DNA of 64,000 nucleotides from Aureicoccus marinus (GCF_002954325.1 NZ_MQVX01000001.1:15840-79839), one strand, 5' to 3'; positions 15,709 to 24,072 are shown, counted from the stretch's first letter. Numbers and translations are program-made. The notes: a model not told the origin generated them from the letters alone.

Positions 15709-18700
15709 TTATTCTTCGAAGAGAACGATCTCTAAATCTTTGTTTTGTTTCTGAATCTCAATCAGATCCAACTCCCGAATATCCTCATTGGGTTTGAGGT
15801 GAATAACCAGTTTCAATAGGCTACCGGACTTTACTAGTTTACCCAAGTCATCAATTTTATCGGGCTTTACAAAAAGCTCCTTAAACGTACGGGTGTCCAG
15901 TTCCAGGAATGAAATTTTTGAATCTTCCCACTTGAGTTTTTCTACCTCGATCTTGTCAAATTGCAACTGATTATTGCCAAAAATGATAAGCGTGTCCAAT
16001 CTCTGCACTAAGGTGTCAGAAAGATGAATGGTGTTGTAGAGATTGGAGTTATTGGTCAGTTCAAGAATTTTTAGACCCTCAAGATTCCCGAACTGCGGTA
16101 AGGTCGATAGTTTGGGGTTATCACTTATTTGAAGGTGCGTCAATTCGGAAAGATTCATCAAACCTGAAATATCTTCAAGACTTTTGTTTTCTATCAAGGC
16201 CAATTTTTTCAAAGAAGGCATTCCGTCCAGGAAGTTCACATCACGTAAATGCAAGTCGTTCCCCGCCAAAATCAAAGTGTCTAAGCTTGTCAATTTTGAA
16301 ATTTGACGGTAGTCTTTAATGTTCATGTTATTCCTGAGCTCCAAAAAGTGGAGTTCCTTGTTCTCTAACAAGGAAGGAATGGCGCGTAGGCGCTCGTTAT
16401 TAGCCAGAGTCAATTCTTTGAGTTTACTGAGCAATTCCAGTTTGGGGACTTCTCGAATTCGGGCGTTATTTGAAATGGTCAGTTGCTCCAGATTTTCTAG
16501 TTGAATAGATCCTAGGTCGATCCACTTCCCATTATCTTTTAGCGTCAAGGATTTTAGGGTCGGAATACCCGAAAAGCTAGGGCCTGTCCAATTGCCAGGA
16601 AGGTTGTCATTATGGCCATGAATAATAAGCTCTTCAAGAGATTTGAATTTTCTTCCTTCTTCTGTAACCAAATTGAAGTCGTATTTAAAGTAGGGGCCAT
16701 TGACTTTTAGGTACTTTAATTTTTGAAGTGAAGCAATATTGTCAAAGCTATTTCCTTTCAGGAACCACTCGTCTCCCAGTTGGCTTATTTCCAAAGAATC
16801 AAGGTAGTTCGTTCCAAACCGAGCCAGAGGGCCTAACGCCTTGAACTTGGGCATGGAATCAAGTCTGAGGTAGTTGATTCTCCAACGGTTCCCAAGATCA
16901 GGTAGGTTTTCTAGATTTCTGTTGTTGCTCAAGATTAATCGCTTAAGGCCCCTTCCACCATAGGGAATCTTGATGTCTACCAGGCTACTGTTGTTGATAA
17001 TCTGTGCGGATTGTACAGATTGCGGAAGAGTGACGGATTCTAACACCGTGTTTTTGTCGATTTCCGCATTTATCAAGTTTTTAAGCCGATAGAGATATAC
17101 ATTTTTTAGACTGCGATTTCCATTGAGGTAAAGTGTTTCAATACTACTCGGTAAAGCAGGTAGGTAAGCGAGTTCAGCTAAACCAATCTTTAAGGTTAAA
17201 AGAGAAGAAAGGCTGTCAATGTCTTCAAGCTTTTTGATTACCGGATTCTCTGTTATGGCAAGAAAACTCATTTTTTTAAGCCCATTCAAACCTTGAATCG
17301 TTTTCAGGTTATCGTTGTAATCAATGGTTAGTTTTGTGAGATTAGGAGATCGTTCAAGGCCTTGAACACTCTCAAGGAGGCTATTTCCAGAGATTACCAT
17401 ACTGTCTAGCGCAGCGGGCAGACTAACATCAAAATTTTGATAGGCATCATTCCCTACAAACCGTAACCCCTTCAATTCTTCCATGTTCGCTAGAGAAGGC
17501 ATTGTGCTGAGTCCATCGTTGTCTTCAATGTTGAGGAACTCCAAACCTCTAGGCAAATCAATAGAGTCCAAGAAATTTAGACGCAGGTTTCGTTTTAATT
17601 CCAGTTTGCTCAGGTTGTCTAGTTCGCGGATTCCGTCCAAAGAAGAAAGTTTGTTCAGATGAACCAGCGACAGCGTTTTTAAATTGGTCTTGAGGGTGGT
17701 AAACTCGCTTTGCGTTTCCATCTCTGCCTTGACCTGATTAAAGTGCTCAATACGTGGATTATTCATGAGCTCCAGACCCTCTACATTAGCAAAGTACCTC
17801 AGGTTTTGCTTTAGCGGGATGTTGTACTTCAGTGAGTACTGGCTGTTGAGTTCTTCTAGGGTTCCGCTGGCCAGACTCAGGGTTTGGGGTTCCTGCAGAC
17901 TTGCTTTGACCTTCAGAAAGTTTTTAAGCATCTCGGGGCGGGCATTCACCACATTGTTCAGGAACTGCTCTTTTTGGATGTAGGGTTTAAACGCCAAGAA
18001 GTAAAAAAGTGTCATCAAGATTCCCAGTAGGAAAGGAATCGAAAAAATAAAGAGCTGGCTTACCTTACTCTTACGCAAAAAGCGCTTGATAGAATGGTCG
18101 TAGAAGTCCTTGTTCTTTTGTTGCCAAAGTACCGCATTTCGCAGGCGTTTGCCACGGTAAAGACTGCCCTTCTTTTCTTCGTAATCCCGGACATCTCTGA
18201 TTAGGCGTTTTTGCAATTTTAGGGCTTCGCGTCTTTCTTCAACCCACTGCTGCAGCTTCGGCCATTTGCTGATAAGTTCCTCGTGCACCAAGGTGACACA
18301 AGAACCTGTTTCGGTTCCTTCTAAAGAATCGCAATTACTTTCTCTTCCCGTAACTAAAAGGAGTCGACTCTTTTGACTGACGAGTTCTTCAAATACCTGC
18401 TCCACATCCATGGTTGGGTAGTGATCCAGTTTTTCAAACAGTTTTTTTTTGGAAAGGGTGCGCTTGAGATCTCCGTGCTCATCACTTACCTCGACCAGGT
18501 TGAGCAGCATGCTTTTGAGAATGTTTTCGCGAACCTTGTCTTTTCCCTTTTTGGAAATTTTTGAGGCCACCGAGTTGGCGTGGTTCTGCAGCAAACCAAT
18601 TATTCCTTTACCCTGCGAAAGCTTCAGCAATTCGGAGTATTTGATCTGGTGATCTTTGATCACTTTGGGATCCCAGAGCTGGTACAACGTCATTTGCAGA

Positions 18701-19206
18701 ATGGGCAGGCATCCATCGAGGTCTTCGAGTTCCTGAATCAAACTACTGACCAGTTCCGATTCCAAACTCACCCCGTGTTTTTCGGCAGGGGCGGTGATGA
18801 TCTCTGTAATGCTCTGTTCCCATTGGGCGTTGTTCTTCTTGAAGTCAAAGCTCTTGGGATAGAATTCCTGAGCATGTACCCCGACAAAAGCATGCTGAGA
18901 TAAGGTTTCTGCAAAATCACTGCGGTAGGTCAAGAACAGGAGTATATTCAGATTTGGATGGGAGGCCAGCTCATTCATCAAGCGAATAAAGGCTTCCTTT
19001 TCTTTTGCTGATTCCTCCGTATGTCCCTGAGTATAGAGTTCTTCGAGTTGGTCGATGAACAAGAGCAATTTAGCTCCTTCAAAGTTCTTTGCAGACAATT
19101 CCTGATCGTGAATTCCCGCGTGACGTCTCAGTTGGTACTTGAGGTTGGTCAGAGGCTGCTCCCCTGGGCGGAAGATGAGCGGGATGTGCTCGGAATAGCC
19201 CATCAC
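15709..19206 (-). CDS. STAND NTPase core, transmembrane helix and leucine-rich repeats (C-terminal part of a split DUF4062-STAND-LRR protein)
   Basis: This 1165-aa frame continues the STAND NTPase whose Walker A is in the preceding frame. It starts with LIFRPGEQPLTNLKYQL, then the Walker B-like AKLLLFIDQLEELYT and the winged-helix end HEELISKWPKLQQWVEERRE typical of the nSTAND1 family. A basic stretch (RKSK) precedes a single transmembrane helix at about 381-405 (QLFIFSIPFLLGILMTLFYF). From about 430 to the end there are more than twenty irregular leucine-rich repeats of 20-25 residues (LxxLxLxxNxxLxxL), for example LTKLTIDYNDNLKTIQGLNG. By the positive-inside rule the LRR domain would be periplasmic. 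It overlaps the upstream frame by 4 bases and is probably one protein with it. Role unknown; architecture resembles NLR sensors. Confidence 0.85.
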   Translation of the reverse strand: MMGYSEHIPLIFRPGEQPLTNLKYQLRRHAGIHDQELSAKNFEGAKLLLFIDQLEELYTQGHTEESAKEKEAFIRLMNELASHPNLNILLFLTYRSDFAETLSQHAFVGVHAQEFYPKSFDFKKNNAQWEQSITEIITAPAEKHGVSLESELVSSLIQELEDLDGCLPILQMTLYQLWDPKVIKDHQIKYSELLKLSQGKGIIGLLQNHANSVASKISKKGKDKVRENILKSMLLNLVEVSDEHGDLKRTLSKKKLFEKLDHYPTMDVEQVFEELVSQKSRLLLVTGRESNCDSLEGTETGSCVTLVHEELISKWPKLQQWVEERREALKLQKRLIRDVRDYEEKKGSLYRGKRLRNAVLWQQKNKDFYDHSIKRFLRKSKVSQLFIFSIPFLLGILMTLFYFLAFKPYIQKEQFLNNVVNARPEMLKNFLKVKASLQEPQTLSLASGTLEELNSQYSLKYNIPLKQNLRYFANVEGLELMNNPRIEHFNQVKAEMETQSEFTTLKTNLKTLSLVHLNKLSSLDGIRELDNLSKLELKRNLRLNFLDSIDLPRGLEFLNIEDNDGLSTMPSLANMEELKGLRFVGNDAYQNFDVSLPAALDSMVISGNSLLESVQGLERSPNLTKLTIDYNDNLKTIQGLNGLKKMSFLAITENPVIKKLEDIDSLSSLLTLKIGLAELAYLPALPSSIETLYLNGNRSLKNVYLYRLKNLINAEIDKNTVLESVTLPQSVQSAQIINNSSLVDIKIPYGGRGLKRLILSNNRNLENLPDLGNRWRINYLRLDSMPKFKALGPLARFGTNYLDSLEISQLGDEWFLKGNSFDNIASLQKLKYLKVNGPYFKYDFNLVTEEGRKFKSLEELIIHGHNDNLPGNWTGPSFSGIPTLKSLTLKDNGKWIDLGSIQLENLEQLTISNNARIREVPKLELLSKLKELTLANNERLRAIPSLLENKELHFLELRNNMNIKDYRQISKLTSLDTLILAGNDLHLRDVNFLDGMPSLKKLALIENKSLEDISGLMNLSELTHLQISDNPKLSTLPQFGNLEGLKILELTNNSNLYNTIHLSDTLVQRLDTLIIFGNNQLQFDKIEVEKLKWEDSKISFLELDTRTFKELFVKPDKIDDLGKLVKSGSLLKLVIHLKPNEDIRELDLIEIQKQNKDLEIVLFEE

Positions 19207-19871
19207 TTCCTCTGCAACATGCGGTGCATAACCCCGGCGCGAACAAACGAACTCTTACCGATCCCTGAATCCCCTACTACCGAGAAGACCCGCTCATTTT
19301 CGGTGGTCAGGATGAGTTTGATGAATTTTTCAATTTCGAGTTCACGGCCAAAAAAGTAACTGCCGTCTTCGATCTGAAAGGGGTTCATTCCCCGGTACGG
19401 GTTCTCTGTATTGATCTCCTTGAAGTGATTGAGGAGGCTTTTAAGGAAGATCCCTTCCAGTTCCGCTTCATCGTTGAAGTAAGTGACGTGTTTCCCTTCA
19501 AAGGAGTCCCGCAGTGCTTTGTGTTTGACCGGATCGTCAATGGTCTTTTCGTCAATATTCTCGAGTTGCAGGCGGTAGATGAATTTATCTTCCTCCATGG
19601 CCGTCTGGTACTCGATCTCGGTATAGGTGCGGCTTTCATTTGGGGGATAAGAACCAACAGAGTTCCCCAAAATGATAAAGTAGATATCGCATTCTTTGAC
19701 GGCAGCTACGCATTCCTCAACATAGGTGGAGGAGGACCCATCATCGAACATGTGCTCCATGATCTCGCAGAGCTCAAATTTGCCCTTGAGTTGCTTGTGG
19801 AAAAGACTGATCAAAGTGGTCCTGTATTCCTTAAAGTCTTTATAGGTTGAGGAGATGTAGACTTTTTGCAT
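19203..19871 (-). CDS. DUF4062 domain plus Walker A of a STAND NTPase (N-terminal part of a split protein)
   Basis: A 222-aa frame beginning MQKVYISSTYKDFKEYRTTL, the hallmark start of DUF4062 (residues about 1-90), which also includes CDIYFIILGNSVGSYPP. This is followed by a linker NPYRGMNPFQIEDGSYFFGR, the entry motif of STAND ATPases, and the P-loop VVGDSGIGKSSFVRAG. The frame then stops only 13 residues after the P-loop, in the middle of the NTPase fold. The next frame (15709-19206) supplies the rest. A one-base loss near 19203-19225 would explain the split; a programmed shift or coupled reinitiation at the overlapping TGATG is possible. DUF4062 is thought to be a signalling or effector module; its activity is not known. 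Confidence 0.85.
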   Translation of the reverse strand: MQKVYISSTYKDFKEYRTTLISLFHKQLKGKFELCEIMEHMFDDGSSSTYVEECVAAVKECDIYFIILGNSVGSYPPNESRTYTEIEYQTAMEEDKFIYRLQLENIDEKTIDDPVKHKALRDSFEGKHVTYFNDEAELEGIFLKSLLNHFKEINTENPYRGMNPFQIEDGSYFFGRELEIEKFIKLILTTENERVFSVVGDSGIGKSSFVRAGVMHRMLQRK

Positions 19872-19992
19872 GGTGGTTGGTTCTCAGCAAATTGACGCCA
19901 GAAAGTAGGCAAATAAAATGGTTCCCCCTAATAATGTTCGTAAAATGGAATCACTCTTGAAAACTGCATTCAGAAAATTGTCATTTTTCAGT

Positions 19993-20000
19993 TACCTTTG
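19993..20000 (+). promoter_or_regulatory. Bacteroidota -7 element (TACCTTTG) of tRNA-Val
   Basis: TACCTTTG lies 14 bases before the mature 5' end of tRNA-Val. Sequence and distance fit the TAnnTTTG consensus with a very short leader. A matching TTG -33 box is not obvious. Confidence 0.55.
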
Positions 20001-20014
20001 CCGTCCTCAGAACA

Positions 20015-20089
20015 GGGACATTAGCTCAGTTGGTTTAGAGCGCTGCCTTGACAGGGCAGAGGTCACTGGTTCGAATCCAGTATGTCCCA
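20015..20089 (+). tRNA. tRNA-Val (anticodon GAC)
   Basis: A 75-base cloverleaf. The acceptor stem pairs GGGACAT with ATGTCCC, the D-arm contains GCTCAGTTGGTTTAGAGC, the anticodon arm is CTGCC-TTGACAG-GGCAG giving anticodon GAC, and the T-arm is ACTGG-TTCGAAT-CCAGT. The discriminator is A and CCA is not fully encoded. A terminator follows at 20098-20130. Confidence 0.96.
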
Positions 20090-20097
20090 CATCAAGC

Positions 20098-20130
20098 AGA
20101 AAATCCATGCCAAAAGGCATGGATTTTTTT
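20098..20130 (+). terminator. Terminator of tRNA-Val
   Basis: AAATCCATGCC pairs with GGCATGGATTT around an AAAA loop (20101-20126), followed by a T-run. It lies 9 bases after the tRNA. Confidence 0.85.
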
Positions 20131-20186
20131 ATTCCGGACAATCGAAAAGCTTGCTTTATCGATTGGGAGGGATAAAGAAATCAGGC

Positions 20187-20311
20187 GCGCCTGCGCCTGG
20201 ATTTTCTATTTGCAGGAGCGGTACAGATGGAAGCCCGCAGGGAATCCAGCGCCTGCGCCTGGATTTTCTATTTGCAGGAGCGGTACAGATGGAAGCCCGC
20301 AGGGAATCCAG
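20187..20311. repeat. Perfect 62-bp tandem direct repeat, two copies
   Basis: Copies at 20187-20248 and 20249-20310 are identical over 62 of 62 bases. Each holds a 53-bp element bounded by the inverted heptamer CTGGATT / AATCCAG (20197-20249 and 20259-20311), separated by a CGCCTGCGC spacer. Diverged relatives of the same element occur at 1-90. The element lies between the tRNA-Val terminator and a DUF6090 gene. It resembles short interspersed repeats rather than coding sequence; a reading frame through it is open but has no independent support. Confidence 0.9.
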
Positions 20312-20366
20312 TCAGCAATTTGTAACACTATCCCTAACTTACCTACTGATCAGTAAACCGCAATGC

Positions 20367-21131
20367 ATGTTCAAATTCTTTCGAAATCTGAGAAGAGGCT
20401 TTTTAGAAGAAAACAGGATTGGGAAGTACTTCAAGTACGCCTTTGGGGAAGTCATCCTGGTGGTCATTGGTATTTTGATCGCACTTCAATTGAACAACCT
20501 CAACGAGCAGGATAAGCTTCGCAAGGCCGAGAAAGTACTACTGGAAGATTTACTGGAAGAAATGAATTTTAACCTGGAGGAGATTGAAAGGGCACGGCAA
20601 ATAAATAGCATGAATATAGAAGGAACCGGAGAGTTTTTATCTCTTTTTCCGCCTGAGATTCATCAAGAAAAAACAGACATTGAAATTGCTCTTACCCTCA
20701 CAAAGTCACTACAGGAGAAAACTGAATTTCATCCTCGATTCAGTGTGATCAACTCGGGTCGTCTCGACCTTCTTTCCAATAACAGCTTGCGAAATGATTT
20801 ACTACGATTACCTCCTTCCGTCGATCGTTTTAATGATGCCGAACGAACCGTAATTCAGATTCGTTGGGAATGTACACAACTCGTTACCGAAATCGGAAAT
20901 ATGCGCCGAAATATTGATTCCATCATGGATACCTCCGGCTGGTATAGTAGCCCCACGAGCGCTTTTGAAAATACGACCCGTGAACTCTTTAAGTCTCGCG
21001 TATTCGAAAACAAGCTTACCCTCTTTCTTGCCACTTCCATAAATGCTGATCAGATTTTTTTAAGCCCTATGAATGATACCCTCCAGGTAATACAGCAGAG
21101 GATCACCAAGGAATTAGAACGGGATTTTTGA
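20367..21131 (+). CDS. DUF6090 family membrane protein
   Basis: A 254-aa protein with the family hallmark N-terminus: MFKFFRNLRRGFLEENRIGK, then KYFKYAFGEVILVVIGILIALQ, a single transmembrane helix at about 25-45, followed by LNNLNEQDKLRKAEKVLLE. The rest is mostly helical and predicted outside the cytoplasm, with coiled-coil tendency at 50-80. The start at 20367 is chosen because the open frame upstream runs through the tandem repeat and terminator. A paralogue lies at 24671-25405 on the other strand. DUF6090 proteins are abundant in Flavobacteriia and have no assigned function. Confidence 0.8.
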   Translation: MFKFFRNLRRGFLEENRIGKYFKYAFGEVILVVIGILIALQLNNLNEQDKLRKAEKVLLEDLLEEMNFNLEEIERARQINSMNIEGTGEFLSLFPPEIHQEKTDIEIALTLTKSLQEKTEFHPRFSVINSGRLDLLSNNSLRNDLLRLPPSVDRFNDAERTVIQIRWECTQLVTEIGNMRRNIDSIMDTSGWYSSPTSAFENTTRELFKSRVFENKLTLFLATSINADQIFLSPMNDTLQVIQQRITKELERDF

Positions 21132-21158
21132 ACAGAGATCTATGAGCGATTACATTTC

Positions 21159-21776
21159 CTAACCATTCTTCTTCCCCAAACTCACCAGACCGTAATGTAA
21201 AGGCAAAATGAACCACAAAACGCCGATTACTCTGGTGTCCATCTCGTAATAGGTGCCGATAAGGATAAAGGCAATGACAAGGGTAAACATGACCAGTCCG
21301 GCTGTTCGGCCCACCCGGCCCTTACCTGAAATACTCGAAACCAGGTAGATCAATCCAAAAAGAGCAGAACCGAATTTGCCGATGGTATAGAGCGGAAGAA
21401 CAATTCGACGCACAGATTCAAAAGGTGCAGGCTGTGTATCGTAAATCTCTAGGGCGGAACCGTAAGAGGTTTGGGTTATGATCATAGAGACAACCAGCAA
21501 GACCCCGCAAACCGAGAGCAAGGCCCAAAGGATCTTTAATCCCCCTTTACTCAGTCGGAAGTACGAGATATAGGCCAGCATAAAGAAAAAGTAACCCAGT
21601 GCCTGAAGCATCCAGATAGGCGAGAGGTCTTTCCAATTCTCCACCATAAAGTCAATATTCCCTTCGGCGCTCCTCTCTTCACCGATCCAACCAATTTGGT
21701 ATTCAAAATAGATACTACCTAAAACGAGGATACTCGCGAGGACCATCATCGTGCCTGCAAAACTGTTGGATTTCAT
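21159..21776 (-). CDS. Polytopic membrane protein of unknown function
   Basis: A 205-aa protein with about six hydrophobic helices (about 8-26, 53-72, 82-104, 122-147, 159-176, 184-200), and no long soluble domain. The loop after helix 1 (YQIGWIGEERSAEGNIDFMV) probably faces outside. It is similar in build to small DUF998/DUF4386-like integral membrane proteins, but I cannot assign a family. It is flanked by a converging DUF6090 gene and a divergent SDR gene, with about 150 bases upstream for its promoter. Confidence 0.7.
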   Translation of the reverse strand: MKSNSFAGTMMVLASILVLGSIYFEYQIGWIGEERSAEGNIDFMVENWKDLSPIWMLQALGYFFFMLAYISYFRLSKGGLKILWALLSVCGVLLVVSMIITQTSYGSALEIYDTQPAPFESVRRIVLPLYTIGKFGSALFGLIYLVSSISGKGRVGRTAGLVMFTLVIAFILIGTYYEMDTRVIGVLWFILPLHYGLVSLGKKNG

Positions 21777-21926
21777 GGGTGGTTGGTTTTTTGTATTCCT
21801 CTAAAGGTACTAAACTCAGGGACTGTTTGTTAGCTTAATAGAGTAATGGTCACATCTGACCAATTTGATAGTCTTCTCGGAAGGCCGTAACTTTTATACA
21901 GCCTAGTCCAAAGAAAATGTTTATTC

Positions 21927-23360
21927 ATGAAAATTTTACTGACCGGAGCCAACGGGTATATTGGGATGCGGCTGTTGCCACAGCTGCTGGATATGGGGCA
22001 TCAGGTGGTTTGCGCGGTACGGGACGAAAAGCGCCTATCCATCGATCAGGAAACCCGCGAACGGGTAGAGGTGATTGAAATTGACTTTTTAAAAGAGGTT
22101 CAAGACCAGCTTTTGCCCGAAGACATTGAAGCTGCCTATTTTTTGATCCACTCCATGAGTTCAAGTACCAAGCACTTTGATGAGCTGGAAGCCCAGGCTG
22201 CACAGAATTTCAATACCTACCTCCAATCCACCCAGGTGAAGCAGGTGATCTACCTCAGTGGTATTGTCAATGATGAGCAGTTGTCCAAACACCTCAGTTC
22301 AAGAAAGAAGGTCGAAGACATCCTTTATCAGGGTTCATTTAGCCTGACGGTCCTTCGTGCCGGTATCATTGTGGGATCAGGCAGTTCCTCCTTTGAAATT
22401 ATCCGGGATCTCTGCGAAAAGCTTCCCATCATGATTACCCCGAAGTGGGTTTTAACCAAATCCCAGCCTATCGCCATACGCAACGTCATCGCGTTTTTAA
22501 CCGGGGTGCTAGGTCGAGAAGATACCTACAACGATTCCTTTGATGTCGCCGGACCGGATGTGCTCACCTACAAAGAAATGCTGCACCAGTATGCGGAGGT
22601 CAGGGGATTCAAAAATTGGATTTATACCGTCCCCGTGATGACGCCAAAGCTTTCGTCTTATTGGCTGTATTTTGTAACCTCAACCACTTATAAACTCGCC
22701 TTGAATTTGGTAGACAGTATGAAGATTGAGGTCGTCGCTAAGGATCAAAGACTTCAGGATTTATTGGGTATAGAGCCCTACAGTTACAAGGAAGCGATCG
22801 AAATGGCCTTTCGTAAAATCGCGCAAAACATGGTGGTGAGCAGTTGGAAAGACAGTATGGTCAGCGGTCGTTTCAACAAGAGCCTTTCCAAATACATTCA
22901 GGTGCCTCAGTATGGAGTGCTCAAGGATATTCAAACCCGAAAAATTGAAGATGTGCCCGCCACCCTGGACAATATATGGAGTATAGGGGGCGAAACCGGA
23001 TGGTACTACGGCAATTGGCTGTGGAAAATCAGGGGTTATATTGATAAGCTTTACGGAGGCCCAGGCCTCAGAAGGGGCCGCACCAATCCCGATAAGATCT
23101 ACCCCGGAGATGCTTTGGATTTTTGGCGCGTCCTTTTGGCTGATAAGAAGAAAAAAAGGCTGCTCCTCTTCGCAGAGATGCGATTGCCTGGGGAGGCTTG
23201 GTTGGAGTTCCGCATCGATGAGCACAATGTGCTTCATCAAACGGCCACTTTCCGCCCCAAAGGCTTGCGCGGGAGACTCTACTGGTACAGTGTTTTGCCT
23301 TTCCACTTTTTCATTTTCGGTGGGATGATTGACAATATCGTAAAGCCTAAAAAGGCTTAA
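21927..23360 (+). CDS. NAD(P)-binding SDR-family protein with C-terminal DUF2867 domain
   Basis: A 477-aa protein. Residues 1-300 form an atypical/extended SDR (NmrA-like) Rossmann domain with MKILLTGANGYIGMRLLPQL (TGxxGxxG), ADH-like AAYFLIHSMSSS, VIYLSGIV and LRAGIIVGSGSSSFEII. Residues about 315-475 match DUF2867 (IWSIGGETGWYYGNWLWKIR, DALDFWRVL, LFAEMRLPGEAWLEF, PKGLRGRLYWYSVLPFHFFI). This two-domain arrangement is common in Bacteroidota and Actinobacteria; the substrate is unknown. The gene is divergent from the membrane protein at 21159-21776 and converges on the DUF4174 gene. Confidence 0.88.
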   Translation: MKILLTGANGYIGMRLLPQLLDMGHQVVCAVRDEKRLSIDQETRERVEVIEIDFLKEVQDQLLPEDIEAAYFLIHSMSSSTKHFDELEAQAAQNFNTYLQSTQVKQVIYLSGIVNDEQLSKHLSSRKKVEDILYQGSFSLTVLRAGIIVGSGSSSFEIIRDLCEKLPIMITPKWVLTKSQPIAIRNVIAFLTGVLGREDTYNDSFDVAGPDVLTYKEMLHQYAEVRGFKNWIYTVPVMTPKLSSYWLYFVTSTTYKLALNLVDSMKIEVVAKDQRLQDLLGIEPYSYKEAIEMAFRKIAQNMVVSSWKDSMVSGRFNKSLSKYIQVPQYGVLKDIQTRKIEDVPATLDNIWSIGGETGWYYGNWLWKIRGYIDKLYGGPGLRRGRTNPDKIYPGDALDFWRVLLADKKKKRLLLFAEMRLPGEAWLEFRIDEHNVLHQTATFRPKGLRGRLYWYSVLPFHFFIFGGMIDNIVKPKKA

Positions 23361-23788
23361 GGGGATTCTCCTTTGTACATCTCTGCCCGACGCATGGGCA
23401 TTCGATCGATGAGCTCAAATAACTCGGGGGGTTTTACGATTCTTTCTTTCCGCAATTTTACTCCCCCGTCCAGGCCGATTAGAACGACCTCGAATGGAGC
23501 ATCTGATTTTTTGTAGCGCTTATATAAGTCCCCATTGGAATCAGCGGACGACTTGTTTATGCCCTTTTTGACTCGGGAGGAGCTGATCTGGTACACGACA
23601 ATCTTTCGCTCTTTTAGAGCTTTTTCAGCCTGCTGGAAAAGTTGGAGTTGTTGTTTTAAGGTGTCTGAATCTAAGGAATCGCTGATGAGTAAAACGATCC
23701 GATCTTCCCAACGGTGTTTTCGCAAGTCCTGGGATTGAGCAGTTAGGCAAGTGAAGAAGAGCAGAACAGTAAGTAGTTTACCAGTCAT
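23357..23788 (-). CDS. DUF4174 domain secreted protein
   Basis: A 143-aa exported protein. The start at 23788 gives a signal peptide (LLTVLLFFTCLTAQSQ); the mature part reads HRWEDRIVLLISDSLDSDTL, QQAEKALKERKIVVYQISSS and APFEVVLIGLDGGVKLRKER. This is the thioredoxin-like DUF4174 pattern without a CxxC pair. Its start lies inside a short upstream reading frame (23778-23852), suggesting coupling. It overlaps the end of the converging SDR gene by 4 bases (23357-23360). Function unknown. Confidence 0.78.
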   Translation of the reverse strand: MTGKLLTVLLFFTCLTAQSQDLRKHRWEDRIVLLISDSLDSDTLKQQLQLFQQAEKALKERKIVVYQISSSRVKKGINKSSADSNGDLYKRYKKSDAPFEVVLIGLDGGVKLRKERIVKPPELFELIDRMPMRRAEMYKGESP

Positions 23789-23852
23789 TTTGGAAGTAGA
23801 TAAAGCCAAAGACCAAAGCAAATACGAGGAGAAGGGTTAGTCGTTTGGCCAT
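23778..23852 (-). CDS. Small 24-residue membrane peptide upstream of the DUF4174 gene
   Basis: A short frame from ATG at 23852 encodes MAKRLTLLLVFALVFGFIY followed by FQNDW-stop, that is a basic start and one hydrophobic helix. Its end overlaps the ATG of the DUF4174 gene by 11 bases, so ribosomes finishing it could restart there. It could be a real membrane peptide, a leader peptide or chance. There is no homology evidence. Confidence 0.35.
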   Translation of the reverse strand: MAKRLTLLLVFALVFGFIYFQNDW

Positions 23853-23865
23853 CTGGTGTAAAGTA

Positions 23866-23892
23866 ATAAAAAAAACCGCTCATGGCGGGGTT
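23866..23892 (-). terminator. Terminator-like hairpin, minus strand
   Basis: On the minus strand CCGC-CATGA-GCGG is followed by eight T residues. It lies just downstream of the beta-barrel remnant at 23911-24072 and was probably that gene's terminator. Confidence 0.5.
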
Positions 23893-23910
23893 AAGTGCGT
23901 TGACGAAGTT

Positions 23911-24072
23911 TTACAATTTGAAAACAGCCCCTACGTTCAGGCTGCTTCCGGCATTGGTGTTTGAAAAACCTTCTTCAGACTCGTCCACGATATTGGTCAA
24001 CCCCAAAATACCCTGGCTAATCCCGAAGTTGAGGAACCACTTGCGCGTACTTCCGAAGTGCCAGCTGAGAGG
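23911..24072 (-). pseudogene. 3' remnant of an outer-membrane beta-barrel gene
   Basis: The minus strand encodes the 53 C-terminal residues of a beta-barrel-like protein, with segments WHFGSTRKWFLNFGISQGIL and AGSSLNVGAVFKL before the stop. The terminal Phe-Lys-Leu on an alternating strand is typical of outer-membrane proteins. Upstream, the frame meets a TAA at once and the sequence becomes the end of another gene on the opposite strand (24065-24304). No 5' portion is present. An intact-looking terminator follows. This is a truncated gene, not a short protein. Confidence 0.6.

Noticed and set aside
20187-20311. CRISPR array
   Set aside because: Only two adjacent 62-base copies without variable spacers, and no cas genes.
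20082-20366. Open reading frame running from tRNA-Val through the tandem repeat into the DUF6090 gene
   Set aside because: It crosses the end of the tRNA, a terminator and the repeat. The DUF6090 family start is the ATG at 20367.
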